A stretch of DNA of 64,000 nucleotides from JALZKA01 sp963786495 (GTDB lineage Bacteria > Actinomycetota > Thermoleophilia > Solirubrobacterales > 70-9): contig CAWAZL010000002.1 of assembly GCA_963786495.1 (NCBI GenBank), positions 868,001-932,000 of the forward strand, in the 5' to 3' direction. Below the pieces are notes generated by a model, which saw only the letters and a list, made by a program, of their open reading frames with translations, did no database searches and was not told the origin of the DNA. This document shows, one piece after another, positions 10,999 to 19,797 of this stretch. The translations under genes and the position numbers were made by a program. The first letter of the stretch is position 1. Each line of letters opens with the position of its first letter.

Positions 10999-11072
10999 GA
11001 GACGAATGAAACACCGTTGAGGCCTAAACGCCATCACGCGAACGGGGTGATTGAAGCCATCCCCCGCCGCTG

Positions 11073-11095
11073 CCGAATCTTTGATACTTTCGTAC
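11073..11095. repeat. Copy 1 of a 21-23 bp direct repeat
   Basis: The sequence cgaatctttgatactttcgt recurs at 11268-11290 with one mismatch (a to c), in the same orientation and about 195 bases apart. The two copies bracket the truncated formylglycine-generating-enzyme remnant. Confidence 0.6.
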
Positions 11096-11104
11096 GTGCA
11101 GCTT

Positions 11105-11212
11105 GCGAGAGGGCGCTCACAGTGAAGCGGCGGACCGGGCTTCGCCATCAGCTGGATTGGCGAGCTCGTCCTCGCTCCCCATCCTGAACTCACCGCTGGG
11201 AAGATCGACCAT
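11105..11212 (-). pseudogene. Remnant of a second formylglycine-generating-enzyme gene (5' end only)
   Basis: From 11212 the minus strand reads MVDLPSGEFRMGSEDELANP, nearly the same as the start of the intact gene at 10157 (VIDLPGGEFTMGSDDELAYP). DNA similarity continues past the frame break through the stretch coding for GE-x-P-V-R-x-F-T-V-S-A, and is lost near 11105. Only about 36 codons survive, and there is no downstream FGE sequence before the CYTH-like gene. This is therefore a truncated duplicate rather than a working gene. Confidence 0.7.
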
Positions 11213-11267
11213 GGTGTCCAGGCACCTTACGACAGGCTCGTTCCCATATAACGCCCTTGCACTCTGG

Positions 11268-11290
11268 CGAATCTTTGCTACTTTCGTGAC
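11268..11290. repeat. Copy 2 of a 21-23 bp direct repeat
   Basis: This is the partner of the repeat at 11073. It lies about 55 bases upstream of the M14 peptidase start, so it may overlap that gene's promoter. Confidence 0.6.
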
Positions 11291-11344
11291 AGGGGGCCAT
11301 CCAGGTTTTTGCCAGGAGGCGTTCGGGATATGGGAGTACGGCAC

Positions 11345-14300
11345 ATGGAGTTTGGCGCTCGAGTCCGGCGTCCCATCAGCCTCGCGATCGTTCTTGCGTT
11401 CGCAGGGGTCGCAGCTACCGCCGTCCCCGCGTCCGCTGAGAGCCTCAACGCCTACCGCCTCGACGCATCCGCAAAGAACCTGAAGGCCCTCGCCGCCGCC
11501 GGCTTCGACGTGACGGAAGGCCGGGACCTCGACCGGGGCACGATCGACGTGGTCGGCTATCGCTCGGACTTCTCAAAGCTGGACGCGGATCGGCTCACCA
11601 ACTACCGCAGCGGGGCTCAAGCCGCCAGACGCGGCGCCGACCCGACGTCCGGTGCGACCGACGCGGCCCATGACGTTTGGACGAAGTACGACGCCGTGCC
11701 GGACGACGACAAGGAGCAGTACACGGAGCAATACGAGCGCCTCCTCGCCGACCATCCCGACATCGTCGCCGAACGTGTGACTGGCACCACCTACGGGGGC
11801 CGCGAAATCGTCGCCCTTCAGGTAACCAAGAACGCGACGGGCTCCGACATCCCGGACCGCCCCGCCGTCCTTTACAACGCGATGCAACATGCGCGCGAGT
11901 GGCTCGCCGGCGAGACGTGCCGCCGGACGCTCGACTACTTCGTCGGCCACTACGGCAAGGGAACCAGCGCCGGCAAGGAGGCGACGAGGCTCGTCAACAA
12001 CACCGAGCTGTGGTTCGTCTGCGTGAACAACCCGGACGGCTACGAGTTCACGTTCACTCCCGGTAACCGTCTCTGGCGAAAGAATCTGGCCGACAACAAC
12101 AACGACAACCAGATCACCCAGGGTGACGGCGTCGACCCCAACCGCAACTTCTCATCGAACTGGGGTCGCGACAACGAGGGAAGCTCGCCCGACCCGGCGT
12201 CGGAGACCTACCGCGGGCCGGCGCCCGCCTCGGAGCCCGAGACGACGGCGATGGAGGCGCTCTTCGCGGAGATCAACCCCGTCTTCCAGAAGAACGACCA
12301 CACAGCGGCGTCGCTCCTTCTCTACCCCCAAGGCGTCCAGCAGGACACGCCGAGCGCGGACCACGAGATCTTCACCGCGCTCGCGGGCGACCCCTTCAAG
12401 CCGGCGATCTCCGGCTTCATCCCCGAGCTCTCGGCCGCGCTCTACATCACCAACGGCGACTTCACCGACTGGGCCTACAACACACAGGACACGCTCTCGT
12501 TCACCCCGGAGGGCACCCCAGCCGAGGATCCCAACGTGACCGGGTTCGAATACCCGGACTCGCCACTTCAAGTCCAGCAGGAGTTCGAGCGCCACCTGCC
12601 ATTCGCCCTCGACCTCGCGAAGTCCGCGAACGACCCGGCAAACCCCCACTCCCACCTCGACAACAAGGCCGCCGACTTCACAGTCGACACGTTCGAGGAC
12701 TCCTACGGAAGCCCGCAGCCGGTTGGCGCCGTGGTCAAACGCGAGCTTGGCAAGGTGACGATGAAGTTCCGAATCAACGGCAAGAAAAAGAAGGCGGTGC
12801 CGGCCAAGAATTACGAGGGCGGGGAGCGCTACTACAAGGAGCGCGGCGTCTTTTACCGGCGCGTGCGGGGCTCCGTGACAGGCACCAAGCCGGGCGACGA
12901 GGTGAAGGTGTGGTTCACGGCTGGCGGCGAGAAGTCCAAGTCCTTTACCTACGAGGCCGAAGTCGAGACTGACAATCCGGTCCTGATCCTCTCCAACGAG
13001 GACTACTCGGGCGTTCAGCCGAATCCCGCGCCGTTGCCAGGCCCTCAGTACCTGGACTACTACGAGGTGGCACTGGACGCCGCGGGTGTGGGCTACGACG
13101 TTTACGACATCGACGCGCACGGGCGCAAGCCTCCAGATCCGCTTGGGATTCTGGGGCACTACTCGCACGTGGTCTGGTACACGGGCGACGACTACGTGCC
13201 TCGCGAGCCGGACGCGCCGGGCGGCTCCGGCATCACCAAGGGCGCCGTGGACACCCAGAACGCCGTTCGCGATTACATCAACGACGGCGGCAAGCTCTTC
13301 TACACCGGCAAGAACGCCGGCCGCGTTTTTGCCGAGGGCTACGCCTACAACCCCTTCCAGGAAGAGGAGAACACCTACTGCCAGGGCGGCAATCCGAGCT
13401 GCATCATCGTCCAGGACGACTTCCTGCAGTACTGGCTCGGCGCCTACACCTACGTGGGCGGCGCCGGACTCGACCCCTCCGACGACTCGATCTTCCCGGT
13501 GGAAGGGACGGCCGGTCCGTTCGATCCGCTCTCTCTCACGTTCAACGGTGCCGACTCCGCCCAGAACGGCGACTGGGCGTCGGCTCTATTGGTCACCTCC
13601 TCGATCCTCCCGCCGGCCGAGTTCCCGCTGTTCGCCGATTCGGCCGCGGCCGCCGAATGGGTGCGTCCATTCGCAGCCCCGTTCGACCCGCACGACGGCG
13701 ACTGGTTCGTCTCGGCCGGAGCCACGGATGCCGCCTACAAGCGGCTCATGAAGCCGTTCTCGATTCCGGCGGGCGGTGGCAAGGTCAAGCTCTGGACGTC
13801 ATATGACCTCGAGCCGGACTACGACTACATCTTCGTCGAGATCCACACCGTCGGTGAGGACGATTGGACCACGCTCGCCGACGAGAACGGCCACACCTCA
13901 GACGATGTCGGCTTCTCATGCCCGTCCACCGGCGACGGCTCCGACTGGCAGTCGAACCATCCCTTCCTTGCGCATTACCAGACCAAGATCGACAATGGCG
14001 ACGACTGCGATCCCACCGGTTCCAGCGGCTCTTGGAACGCCGCCACGGGCAACTCGGGGGGCTGGCAGGAATGGTCCCTGCCGATCCCCGCGGCCTATCA
14101 CGGTGAGAACGTTGAGATCTCCGTGTCAGTGGTCAGCGACCCGGCACTCCAGGGCCTCGGTGCCTGGGTCGACGAGTTGCTCGTTGAGGATTCTGCTGGG
14201 AATCCGATCAACTCGGCCGACCCATCCTTCGAGAGCGGCATGGACGGGTGGACCACTCCCGGCCCACCGCCGCCTCCGGGCCCAGGTGGCCAGTCGCCGG

Positions 14301-14462
14301 AAACCGGCTGGGAGCGGGCGCAGAGCGCGCCGTTCGTCGAGACGCCCATTACGACCACCGACGACACGGTCTATACGGGCTTCGGCTTCGAGGCAGTCAC
14401 TGGCGCCGCGGACCGCGACTGCTCTGATGGCGGCCGCCCTGGCACACCTCGGTCTGCCCTAG
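11345..14462 (+). CDS. Secreted M14 zinc carboxypeptidase with C-terminal jelly-roll region
   Basis: The start at 11345 follows GGGAG and gives a signal peptide (about residues 1-31, ending ATAVPASA). The M14 catalytic domain starts around residue 125 (EQYERLLADHPDIVAERVTG). It contains the zinc motif H-x2-E in YNAMQHAREWLAG, the substrate-binding region DGVDPNRNFSSNWG (Asn-Arg pair), and further conserved blocks to LPFALDLAKSA. A long C-terminal part (LILSNEDYSGVQPNPAPLPG, then GGKVKLWTSYDLEPDYDYIF and WVDELLVED) resembles the fold found after M6/M14 secreted peptidases. One frameshift near 14415 separates FEAVTGAADR from the natural end LMAAALAHLGLP. It converges, with a 4-base overlap, on the GT25 gene. 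Confidence 0.9.
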
Positions 14463-15550
14463 ACGGGACGGAGCAGCGCGAGCGCGTCTTCCAGCCTGCA
14501 CGCGGCGAGCCCCGCGTCGCGTTCGTCCACCACGAAGCCGAGCACGAGCATGTCATCCGCGACGGCGATCCCGGTCGTGCGTTCCGCGGACCGGTCGGAG
14601 AAGCGAAAGCTCGGGGTTCTGCCGGTGATCGCCTCATCGGCGGCGCGCTTGACCAAGCGGAGCCAGCCATGACCGTCGACCTCCACAGCTAGGGCTGAGC
14701 CGTCGTCAAGCGGAGCGCTCTCTCCAAGCTCGACCCCTTCGAGATCCATCGAGTCACCCTGACGGGTCGCGAACAGGGTCTCGACCAGTTCATTCAGGAC
14801 GGGCGGTCGGACCACTCGGGACAGGTCGGGCAGATCCGCGAGCGGGGATAGAGGCGGCCCCTCCCCTTCTGCCGCCGCGTAGTCGCGGTACGGCCAGGCC
14901 GACTGCATCGCGACGTGGCCCGAAACCTCGTTCGCCGGGCGGACGACGGAGTCGATCGCCTCCTGGAGCATCAGCGGCGGATAGGCGGCGTGGCCGTTCG
15001 ACGGAAAGGTGAGCTGCTCCTCGACGACATTTCCAAGCTCCGGGATCGGCACGTTTCCCAAGCGATCGACCAACTCCCGCGCATAGCGATGGGTGATCCA
15101 GTAGGCGTGTGCGCCCCAGCTCTCCCACGGAATGACGGGAACCAGGTTCTCCTGCCCGGGATCGCGGCCCGACCAGTGGAGGCCTTCCGGCCAGCCGTAG
15201 ACCATGAACCCCAAGAGGAGCATGCCGGCATCGCCCGGGAGGTTGGCGAGCGCGTCGGGCAGGCGCTCGCCGAACTCGTTGTGGATGAGGACATCGTCCT
15301 CGCAGATGATTGCCCCGCCCTCGGATTCAGGGACCTCGTCCAGTACGCGCCGCATGCACTTGAGGTGCGAGGCGGCGGCGTACCGGCCGGCCATCGCCTT
15401 CCACTCGTCGCTGTCATCGCGCGGCGCCGTGAACTCGAACGCCGGCACCATCTCGGCCCGGTCGAGCCCGTGGTGGCGGAAGCGGCGCTCCATCCGCTCG
15501 CGCCGGGCGTTCGAAGACGGCAGGTGGACGCAATAGACGGCGGGGTTCAC
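14459..15550 (-). CDS. Glycosyltransferase family 25-type protein
   Basis: This is an intact 363-residue protein. The N-terminus NPAVYCVHLPSSNARRERME matches GT25 (LOB/procollagen galactosyltransferase-like) enzymes, and GGAIICEDDVLIHNEFGERL carries the acidic E-D-D metal/sugar-nucleotide motif. WGAHAYWITHRYARELVDRL is the conserved second block. The C-terminal 150 residues are not typical of the family and may recognise the acceptor. It has no signal peptide or TM helix and is probably cytoplasmic. The donor and acceptor sugars are unknown. Confidence 0.8.
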   Translation of the reverse strand: MNPAVYCVHLPSSNARRERMERRFRHHGLDRAEMVPAFEFTAPRDDSDEWKAMAGRYAAASHLKCMRRVLDEVPESEGGAIICEDDVLIHNEFGERLPDALANLPGDAGMLLLGFMVYGWPEGLHWSGRDPGQENLVPVIPWESWGAHAYWITHRYARELVDRLGNVPIPELGNVVEEQLTFPSNGHAAYPPLMLQEAIDSVVRPANEVSGHVAMQSAWPYRDYAAAEGEGPPLSPLADLPDLSRVVRPPVLNELVETLFATRQGDSMDLEGVELGESAPLDDGSALAVEVDGHGWLRLVKRAADEAITGRTPSFRFSDRSAERTTGIAVADDMLVLGFVVDERDAGLAACRLEDALALLRPV

Positions 15551-15609
15551 GAGTTAGCACCGTACGGCCCCGGGTATGTGACCGGGACATTCAACCGAAG
15601 GAGGATGCG

Positions 15610-15807
15610 ATGGAAGGCTCAGAAGTAGCAGACGACGGCGAGAGCCAGGATCCCGGTCTCGACGAGGCGCCAACAGGCGCACCGGCGCCGGAGACCGATG
15701 ACCAGCCGGCCGGCGCACCGGAGACCGAGGGCGAGGACATCGAGCCCGAGGGCGGCGGCGCGACCGACACGGAAGACACACCCGACGCAAGTGGAGAGTC
15801 GATCTGA
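15610..15807 (+). CDS. Small highly acidic protein 1
   Basis: This is a 65-residue ORF with a strong GAAGGAGG ribosome-binding site. The product (starting MEGSEVADDGESQDPGLDEA) has almost no hydrophobic residues and is made of Glu, Asp, Gly, Pro, Ala and Thr, so it should be intrinsically disordered and strongly negative. Its stop overlaps the start of a second acidic ORF. I do not recognise a family. Possible roles include a charged modulator or a secreted spacer without signal peptide, but nothing proves function. Confidence 0.55.
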   Translation: MEGSEVADDGESQDPGLDEAPTGAPAPETDDQPAGAPETEGEDIEPEGGGATDTEDTPDASGESI

Positions 15808-15950
15808 TGGAAGAAGGGACTCAAGAAACCGAGGTAAACGAGGCCCACCCCAACGAGGGTGAGATCGAGGAGGCCGTCGAGGACGTCGGCCTTGACGACT
15901 CGCCCGAGGACGTCACTGACGGCGCGTCCGACAGCGACGACCAGAGCTAG
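15807..15950 (+). CDS. Small highly acidic protein 2
   Basis: This 47-residue ORF begins in the TGATG overlap with the previous ORF, suggesting translational coupling. The product starts MEEGTQETEVNEAHPNEGEI and ends DVTDGASDSDDQS, and it is again almost entirely acidic and polar. It ends three bases before the stop of the convergent epimerase gene. It is too short for standard ORF finders, but the coupling and similar composition argue that the pair is real. Confidence 0.5.
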   Translation: MEEGTQETEVNEAHPNEGEIEEAVEDVGLDDSPEDVTDGASDSDDQS

Positions 15951-15952
15951 AG

Positions 15953-16882
15953 CTAGAGCTCCGCGAAGCCGTCTCGGATGCTGGGGTAGCGCGGGCTCCA
16001 ACCGAGCTCCCGCGTTGCCTTGGCGTTCGAGGCGCCTCGCATCTCCGTCGCCATCTGCGCGACGACGGGCCCGGCGGCGAGCCGCGCGACCAGGCGCGGA
16101 ATCCGGCGCGGCGGCTTCGCGCCAATCGCCTCCGCGTACAGGGGCAGCCACTCCCGCAGAGCCAGTGGCTCGTCGTCCACGATGTTGTAGATCCCAGGCT
16201 CGCCTTTCTCGATCGCTGTGACGGTCGCACCCGCGGCGTCCTCCGTGTTGACGAACGAAGTGATTCCAGTCCCGGACCCGATCACCGGGTACCGGCCCTT
16301 CCGCACTTCGCCCTCGATGAATCCGCCGGGACCGAAGTAGGTGCCGGGCCCGTAGAACCAGCCGTATCGCAGAACGATCCCGTCGATTCCATGCGTCTGG
16401 GTCACCTGCCGCTCGAGCTCTGCAACGGCTTGGACTGTGGTGCCGAACGGCTCGGGCGCGCCGGTCGCAAGCGGGGCCTCCTCGTCCTTGATCGCGCCAC
16501 CCTCGGGCGCGTACGCGAAGGCGATGCTCTGAGCGACGATGCGCTTCACGCTCGCATCCGCAGCTGCCGCGACCAGGTTTGCCGTGCCCTCGCGGCGCAA
16601 GCGGTCGGTCGCTTCGTAGATGTCGTTCTTCCTGGGGTTCGGCGCGCTGGGGAGAGCCGTCAGCTGATGGACGACCACATCCGGTTTCGCCCACGCGACC
16701 GTCGCCGCCGTCGCGACCGGGTCGAGTGCGTCCAAGACGGCCGGCGTCGCCCCAAGCTCCACGAGTTCGCTCGCCCGCTCGACGGTGCGGGACGTGCCCG
16801 TCACCTCGTGGCCGGCCCTGGCCAGCATCGGAACGAGCTTCCGGCCGATCGCCCCGGTTGCTCCAGCGATAAGAATCCTCAT
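15953..16882 (-). CDS. NAD(P)-dependent epimerase/dehydratase (extended SDR)
   Basis: This is an intact 309-residue protein beginning MRILIAGATGAIGRKLVPML, with the Rossmann G-x-x-G-x-x-G motif at residues 7-13. DVVVHQLTAL is the usual NADB block. The catalytic Tyr-x-x-x-Lys of SDRs is not obvious: the corresponding region SIAFAYAPEGGAIKDEEAPL has a Tyr but not the classic spacing, so this belongs to the atypical SDR branch. It also has VLRYGWFYGPGTYFGPGGFI and YNIVDDEPLALREWLPLYAE. Its substrate is unknown. It is divergently transcribed from the cupin/TPR gene 21 bases away. Confidence 0.85.
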   Translation of the reverse strand: MRILIAGATGAIGRKLVPMLARAGHEVTGTSRTVERASELVELGATPAVLDALDPVATAATVAWAKPDVVVHQLTALPSAPNPRKNDIYEATDRLRREGTANLVAAAADASVKRIVAQSIAFAYAPEGGAIKDEEAPLATGAPEPFGTTVQAVAELERQVTQTHGIDGIVLRYGWFYGPGTYFGPGGFIEGEVRKGRYPVIGSGTGITSFVNTEDAAGATVTAIEKGEPGIYNIVDDEPLALREWLPLYAEAIGAKPPRRIPRLVARLAAGPVVAQMATEMRGASNAKATRELGWSPRYPSIRDGFAEL

Positions 16883-16903
16883 CGAACGGGCAAGCTACAA
16901 GGC

Positions 16904-17548
16904 ATGAGCGGCAAGCTGAACCTGAAAGACTTTGAGCGGATCCCGCTGGACGACGGGATGTCGTGGCTATCCATCCGCCGGACTCTTGGCGTGACCGGAT
17001 TCTCCGTCAACGGCTATGTGGCGGAGAAGGCGGGCGACACCGTGATCGAGACGCACGACGAGACCGGCTCGGGCTCGGGCGGCCACGAGGAGCTCTACCT
17101 CGTAACGCAGGGCCGCGCGACTTTCACTGTGGGCGACGACGAACTGGAGCTCGGACCCGGCGAGATGGTCTTCGTCGACCCTCCGGCGACCCGGGGCGCC
17201 GAGGCGCTCGAAGCGGACACGACCGTCCTTGTGTTCGCGGGCCGCCCCGGTGACGCAATGCCGATTTCACCCTTCGAGCATTGGTACGCAGCGATCCCGG
17301 CGCGGAAGGCCGGCGACTTCGACACCGCCTACCAGACGATCGAGAAGGCCTTCGACGACTACCCCGGGCATCCACGCGTCCACTTCGAGCTGGCGTGCCT
17401 TCGCTCCCTACAGGACCGTCGCGACGATGCCCTCGAGCACCTGACGGCTGCGATCGAGGGCGAGCCTCGATCAGCGAAGTGGGCACGCGAGGACTCCGAC
17501 TTCGACGGACTGCGCGACGACCCTGAATTCATCACGCTGGTGGCGTAA
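16904..17548 (+). CDS. Cupin domain protein with C-terminal TPR-like helices
   Basis: The 214-residue product has a cupin barrel from about residue 40 to 115. Motif 1 is degenerate around HDETGSGSGGHEELYLVTQG, motif 2 is PGEMVFVDPPATRG. A helical C-terminal part (DTAYQTIEKAFDDYPGHPRV, RRDDALEHLTAAIEGEPRSA) looks like one or two TPRs and ends FDGLRDDPEFITLVA, a common ending of TPR end-of-group proteins. The metal-binding histidines are fewer than in enzymatic cupins, so a binding or sensing role is more likely. The sequence is intact. Confidence 0.8.
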   Translation: MSGKLNLKDFERIPLDDGMSWLSIRRTLGVTGFSVNGYVAEKAGDTVIETHDETGSGSGGHEELYLVTQGRATFTVGDDELELGPGEMVFVDPPATRGAEALEADTTVLVFAGRPGDAMPISPFEHWYAAIPARKAGDFDTAYQTIEKAFDDYPGHPRVHFELACLRSLQDRRDDALEHLTAAIEGEPRSAKWAREDSDFDGLRDDPEFITLVA

Positions 17549-17601
17549 CCGAAGGACAATCCGATGAACTACGGGGAGGGCTACCTGGTCGGGATCCTTG
17601 A

Positions 17602-17799
17602 AAACCTGAGCTGATCGGTGGATACTCCCCCGTAAGGGGCAAGAAGATCAAGGGGACCGGCGACAACGGAAATGACTTCATCAAGGGCGAGGCCGGCAAC
17701 GACTCGATCGACTGCGGTGCCAACACGGACTCGGCCGACGGCGGATCGGGTGCAGCAGACACGGCGTTGAACTGCGAGTCGGTGGTGAACGTCCCCTGA
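17602..17799 (+). pseudogene. Orphan C-terminal tail of an RTX (calcium-binding) protein
   Basis: An open frame without a start codon reads GTGDNGNDFIKGEAGNDSID, then CGANTDSADGGSGAADTALN and CESVVNVP, and stops at 17797-17799. The GGxGxD-type nonapeptides and the Cys-containing ending resemble the tails of the two RTX proteins at 28.5-31.8 kb. A separate 16-codon frame (from 17564) precedes it. The bulk of the gene is missing, so this is a remnant. Its stop overlaps the start of the SnoaL-like gene. Confidence 0.6.
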
Positions 17800-18251
17800 T
17801 GGCCGCCGACCAGGAGATTCGCGAGCGCCGAGAGGCGATCGTCCGTGAGCACATGGAATCGGAGAACCACCACGACTTCGAGACGACGCTCGGGACGTTC
17901 GAGCATCCCCGCTACGAGATCGTGCCGACCGGCGACGTCTTCGACGGCGCCGAGGAGGTCCAGCGCTACTTCGATGACTCCAGAACCGCATTTCCCGATC
18001 AGCGGAACGAGCTGATCGCGCTCCACCATGCGGACGATGGGGTGATCGTCGAGTTCGATCTGAAGGGGACTCACCAGGGCCCGCTCCGCGGCATCCCTCC
18101 CACGGGCAAGGAGTTCATCTGCCGGACGGCGGCGTTCTTCCTCTTCGAGGAGGACCGCCTGATCTGCGAGCGCGTCTACTTCGACGCGGCGACGATCATG
18201 GCCCAGCTCGGCCTGATCCAGCCGGCGCCGTCGTTCCAGGCGCCCGACTAA
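17799..18251 (+). CDS. SnoaL-like ester/polyketide cyclase-fold protein
   Basis: The 150-residue protein has the SnoaL/NTF2 order: an N-terminal helix (EIRERREAIVREHMESENHH), FEHPRYEIVPTGDVFDGAEE, YFDDSRTAFPDQRNELIALH, and the conserved GTHQGPLRGIPPTGKEFICR followed by FLFEEDRLICERVYFDAATI. It is about the family length. Members isomerise, cyclise or bind small hydrophobic ligands. The substrate is unknown and there is no biosynthetic cluster around it. Its last bases overlap the stop of the ABC permease gene on the other strand. Confidence 0.85.
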   Translation: MAADQEIRERREAIVREHMESENHHDFETTLGTFEHPRYEIVPTGDVFDGAEEVQRYFDDSRTAFPDQRNELIALHHADDGVIVEFDLKGTHQGPLRGIPPTGKEFICRTAAFFLFEEDRLICERVYFDAATIMAQLGLIQPAPSFQAPD

Positions 18252-19015
18252 GCGCGCAGCTTGTAGCCGCTCCTGAAGAGTCTCAGGTTGAGGACAAACA
18301 GCGCAGCCGTCGCGAGCGTCAAGAACAGGAGCGACAGCGCGATGTTGGTTTCCTCATAGCCCAGGAAGCCGTAACGGATGAGGCTGATCATGTAATAGAT
18401 CGGGTTGAACTGCGTGAGCGTCTCGAACGGCTCCGGCAGGAGCGACGCCGAGTAGAAGACGCCGCCGAGGAAGATCAGCGGCTGCAGCACGAAGGTTTGC
18501 GCGAACGAGATGTCGTCGAACTGCTCGGCCCGAACACCCACCAGCACGCCGAGCTGGGCGAAGAAGAACCCGGTCAGGAGCAGGCCGGGGATCAGGATCA
18601 GCGGCTCGGCCACCGGCAGGTCCACCAGGAACGAGGCCGCGATGAAGGTCAGGGTGCCGACAAGCATCCCGCGCAGGAAGCCGCCCGCGGTGAACGCGAA
18701 CAGCAGCTCCGTCGGCGAGGCGGGAGATGACAGCTGGTCGTCGATCGCGCGCTGGAACTTCTGCTGGAGGATCGACGACGAGTTGTTACTGAAAGCGTTG
18801 ATCGCCCAGGCCATCATGATCAGGCCGGGAATAACGAAGACGACGTAGTCGAAGCCGTGAAGGGTGTTGATGCGGGTGCCGAGGGCGGCGCCGAAGACGG
18901 AGATGTAGAGGAAGGTCTCGAGGAGCGGCGCGCCAACGGTCTGGCGCTTGATCTTCATGAACCGGCTGACCTCGCGCCGGATCAGCGTCGCGAGGCGGAT
19001 CTGCGCCGCGCTCAA
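18248..19015 (-). CDS. ABC-2 type transporter permease
   Basis: This is an intact 255-residue protein with six predicted TM helices. It carries the ABC-2 signature FVLQPLIFLGGVFYSASLLP followed by LTQFNPIYYMISLIRYGFLG, as in NodJ/daunorubicin-resistance exporters. It starts with ATGA overlap at the end of the ATPase gene (19012-19015), so the two are translated together. The pair probably exports a lipid, glycan or antibiotic-like molecule. Confidence 0.92.
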   Translation of the reverse strand: MSAAQIRLATLIRREVSRFMKIKRQTVGAPLLETFLYISVFGAALGTRINTLHGFDYVVFVIPGLIMMAWAINAFSNNSSSILQQKFQRAIDDQLSSPASPTELLFAFTAGGFLRGMLVGTLTFIAASFLVDLPVAEPLILIPGLLLTGFFFAQLGVLVGVRAEQFDDISFAQTFVLQPLIFLGGVFYSASLLPEPFETLTQFNPIYYMISLIRYGFLGYEETNIALSLLFLTLATAALFVLNLRLFRSGYKLRA

Positions 19016-19776
19016 GAAACGATCTCCTCGACTCGTGCGCGCGAGAGCTCCTTGCGCCCGACCAGCTCCAGGTACGCGTCTTCAAGTCCCGAGACTCCGT
19101 AGCGGGCAGACAACTCGGCGCTCGAGCCCTGGGCGACGATCTCGCCCTCGTTGATGAAGGCAATGCGGTCGCACAGCTGGTCCGCCTCCTCCAGATAGTG
19201 CGTTGTGAGGAGGATCGTCGTGCCCTGCTGGTTGACCTCCTGGACGTAGTGCCAGAGCTCGAGCCGGAGCTCGACGTCGACACCGGCCGTCGGCTCGTCC
19301 AGGATGAGAAGACGGGGCCTGTGCATGAGCGCGCGGGCGAGGATCAGGCGGCGCTTCATGCCGCCCGAGAGGGTCCGGGTCCGCTCGTCCTTCTTGTCGG
19401 TCAGCTTGAAGGTCTCCAAAAGCTCCTTCGAGCGCTCGCGCCGCTCCTTGCGGGGCATCCCGAAGTAGCCGCCGTGGAAGTCAAGGGTCTCCTCGACGGT
19501 CAAGAAGAAGTCGATGTTCAGCTCCTGCGGCGCCAGTCCGACCGCGGTGCGGGCTTCTTCGTAATCGTGGACCGCATCGTGGCCGAAGATCTTGATCTCG
19601 CCGGCCGTTGGTGTGGCGAGCCCTGTTGAGCAGTGGATGAGCGTGGACTTGCCGGCGCCGTTGGGGCCCAGGAGGCCGAATAGCGCGCCCTCCGGGATCT
19701 CGAGCGAGACATCGCGCAGCGCCTCCACCCCGGTCGGGTAGCGCTTGAAGAGTCCTTCGATGTCCAGGGCGTGCAC
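19012..19776 (-). CDS. ABC transporter ATP-binding protein (daunorubicin-resistance type)
   Basis: This is an intact 254-residue ATPase. Walker A is GPNGAGKST (residues 37-45), the Q-loop is around VGLAPQELNID, the signature is LSGGMKRR, Walker B is LLILDEPTAGVD, and the H-loop is LLTTHYLEEAD. The protein is of normal length and pairs with the downstream permease. It belongs to the subfamily that drives ABC-2 exporters for drugs, polysaccharide or lipids. The expected complex is two ATPases with two permeases. Confidence 0.95.
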   Translation of the reverse strand: MHALDIEGLFKRYPTGVEALRDVSLEIPEGALFGLLGPNGAGKSTLIHCSTGLATPTAGEIKIFGHDAVHDYEEARTAVGLAPQELNIDFFLTVEETLDFHGGYFGMPRKERRERSKELLETFKLTDKKDERTRTLSGGMKRRLILARALMHRPRLLILDEPTAGVDVELRLELWHYVQEVNQQGTTILLTTHYLEEADQLCDRIAFINEGEIVAQGSSAELSARYGVSGLEDAYLELVGRKELSRARVEEIVS

Positions 19777-19797
19777 GTATCCGAGGGTACGGCGGGC

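Noticed and set aside
12541..12556. tRNA T-loop-like sequence (gggttcgaatacccgg)
   Set aside because: It lies inside the intact reading frame of the M14 peptidase (coding TGFEYPD), and no acceptor stem or anticodon arm surrounds it.
15944..15960. agagct microrepeat at the end of the acidic ORF
   Set aside because: Three copies of a 6-base unit at a gene end are easily explained by chance or slippage and carry no further signal.
15953..16882. A sugar-nucleotide epimerase role tied to the polysaccharide cluster
   Set aside because: It is an atypical SDR, more than 30 kb from the glycan genes, and lacks a clear Tyr-x3-Lys, so no pathway assignment is justified.
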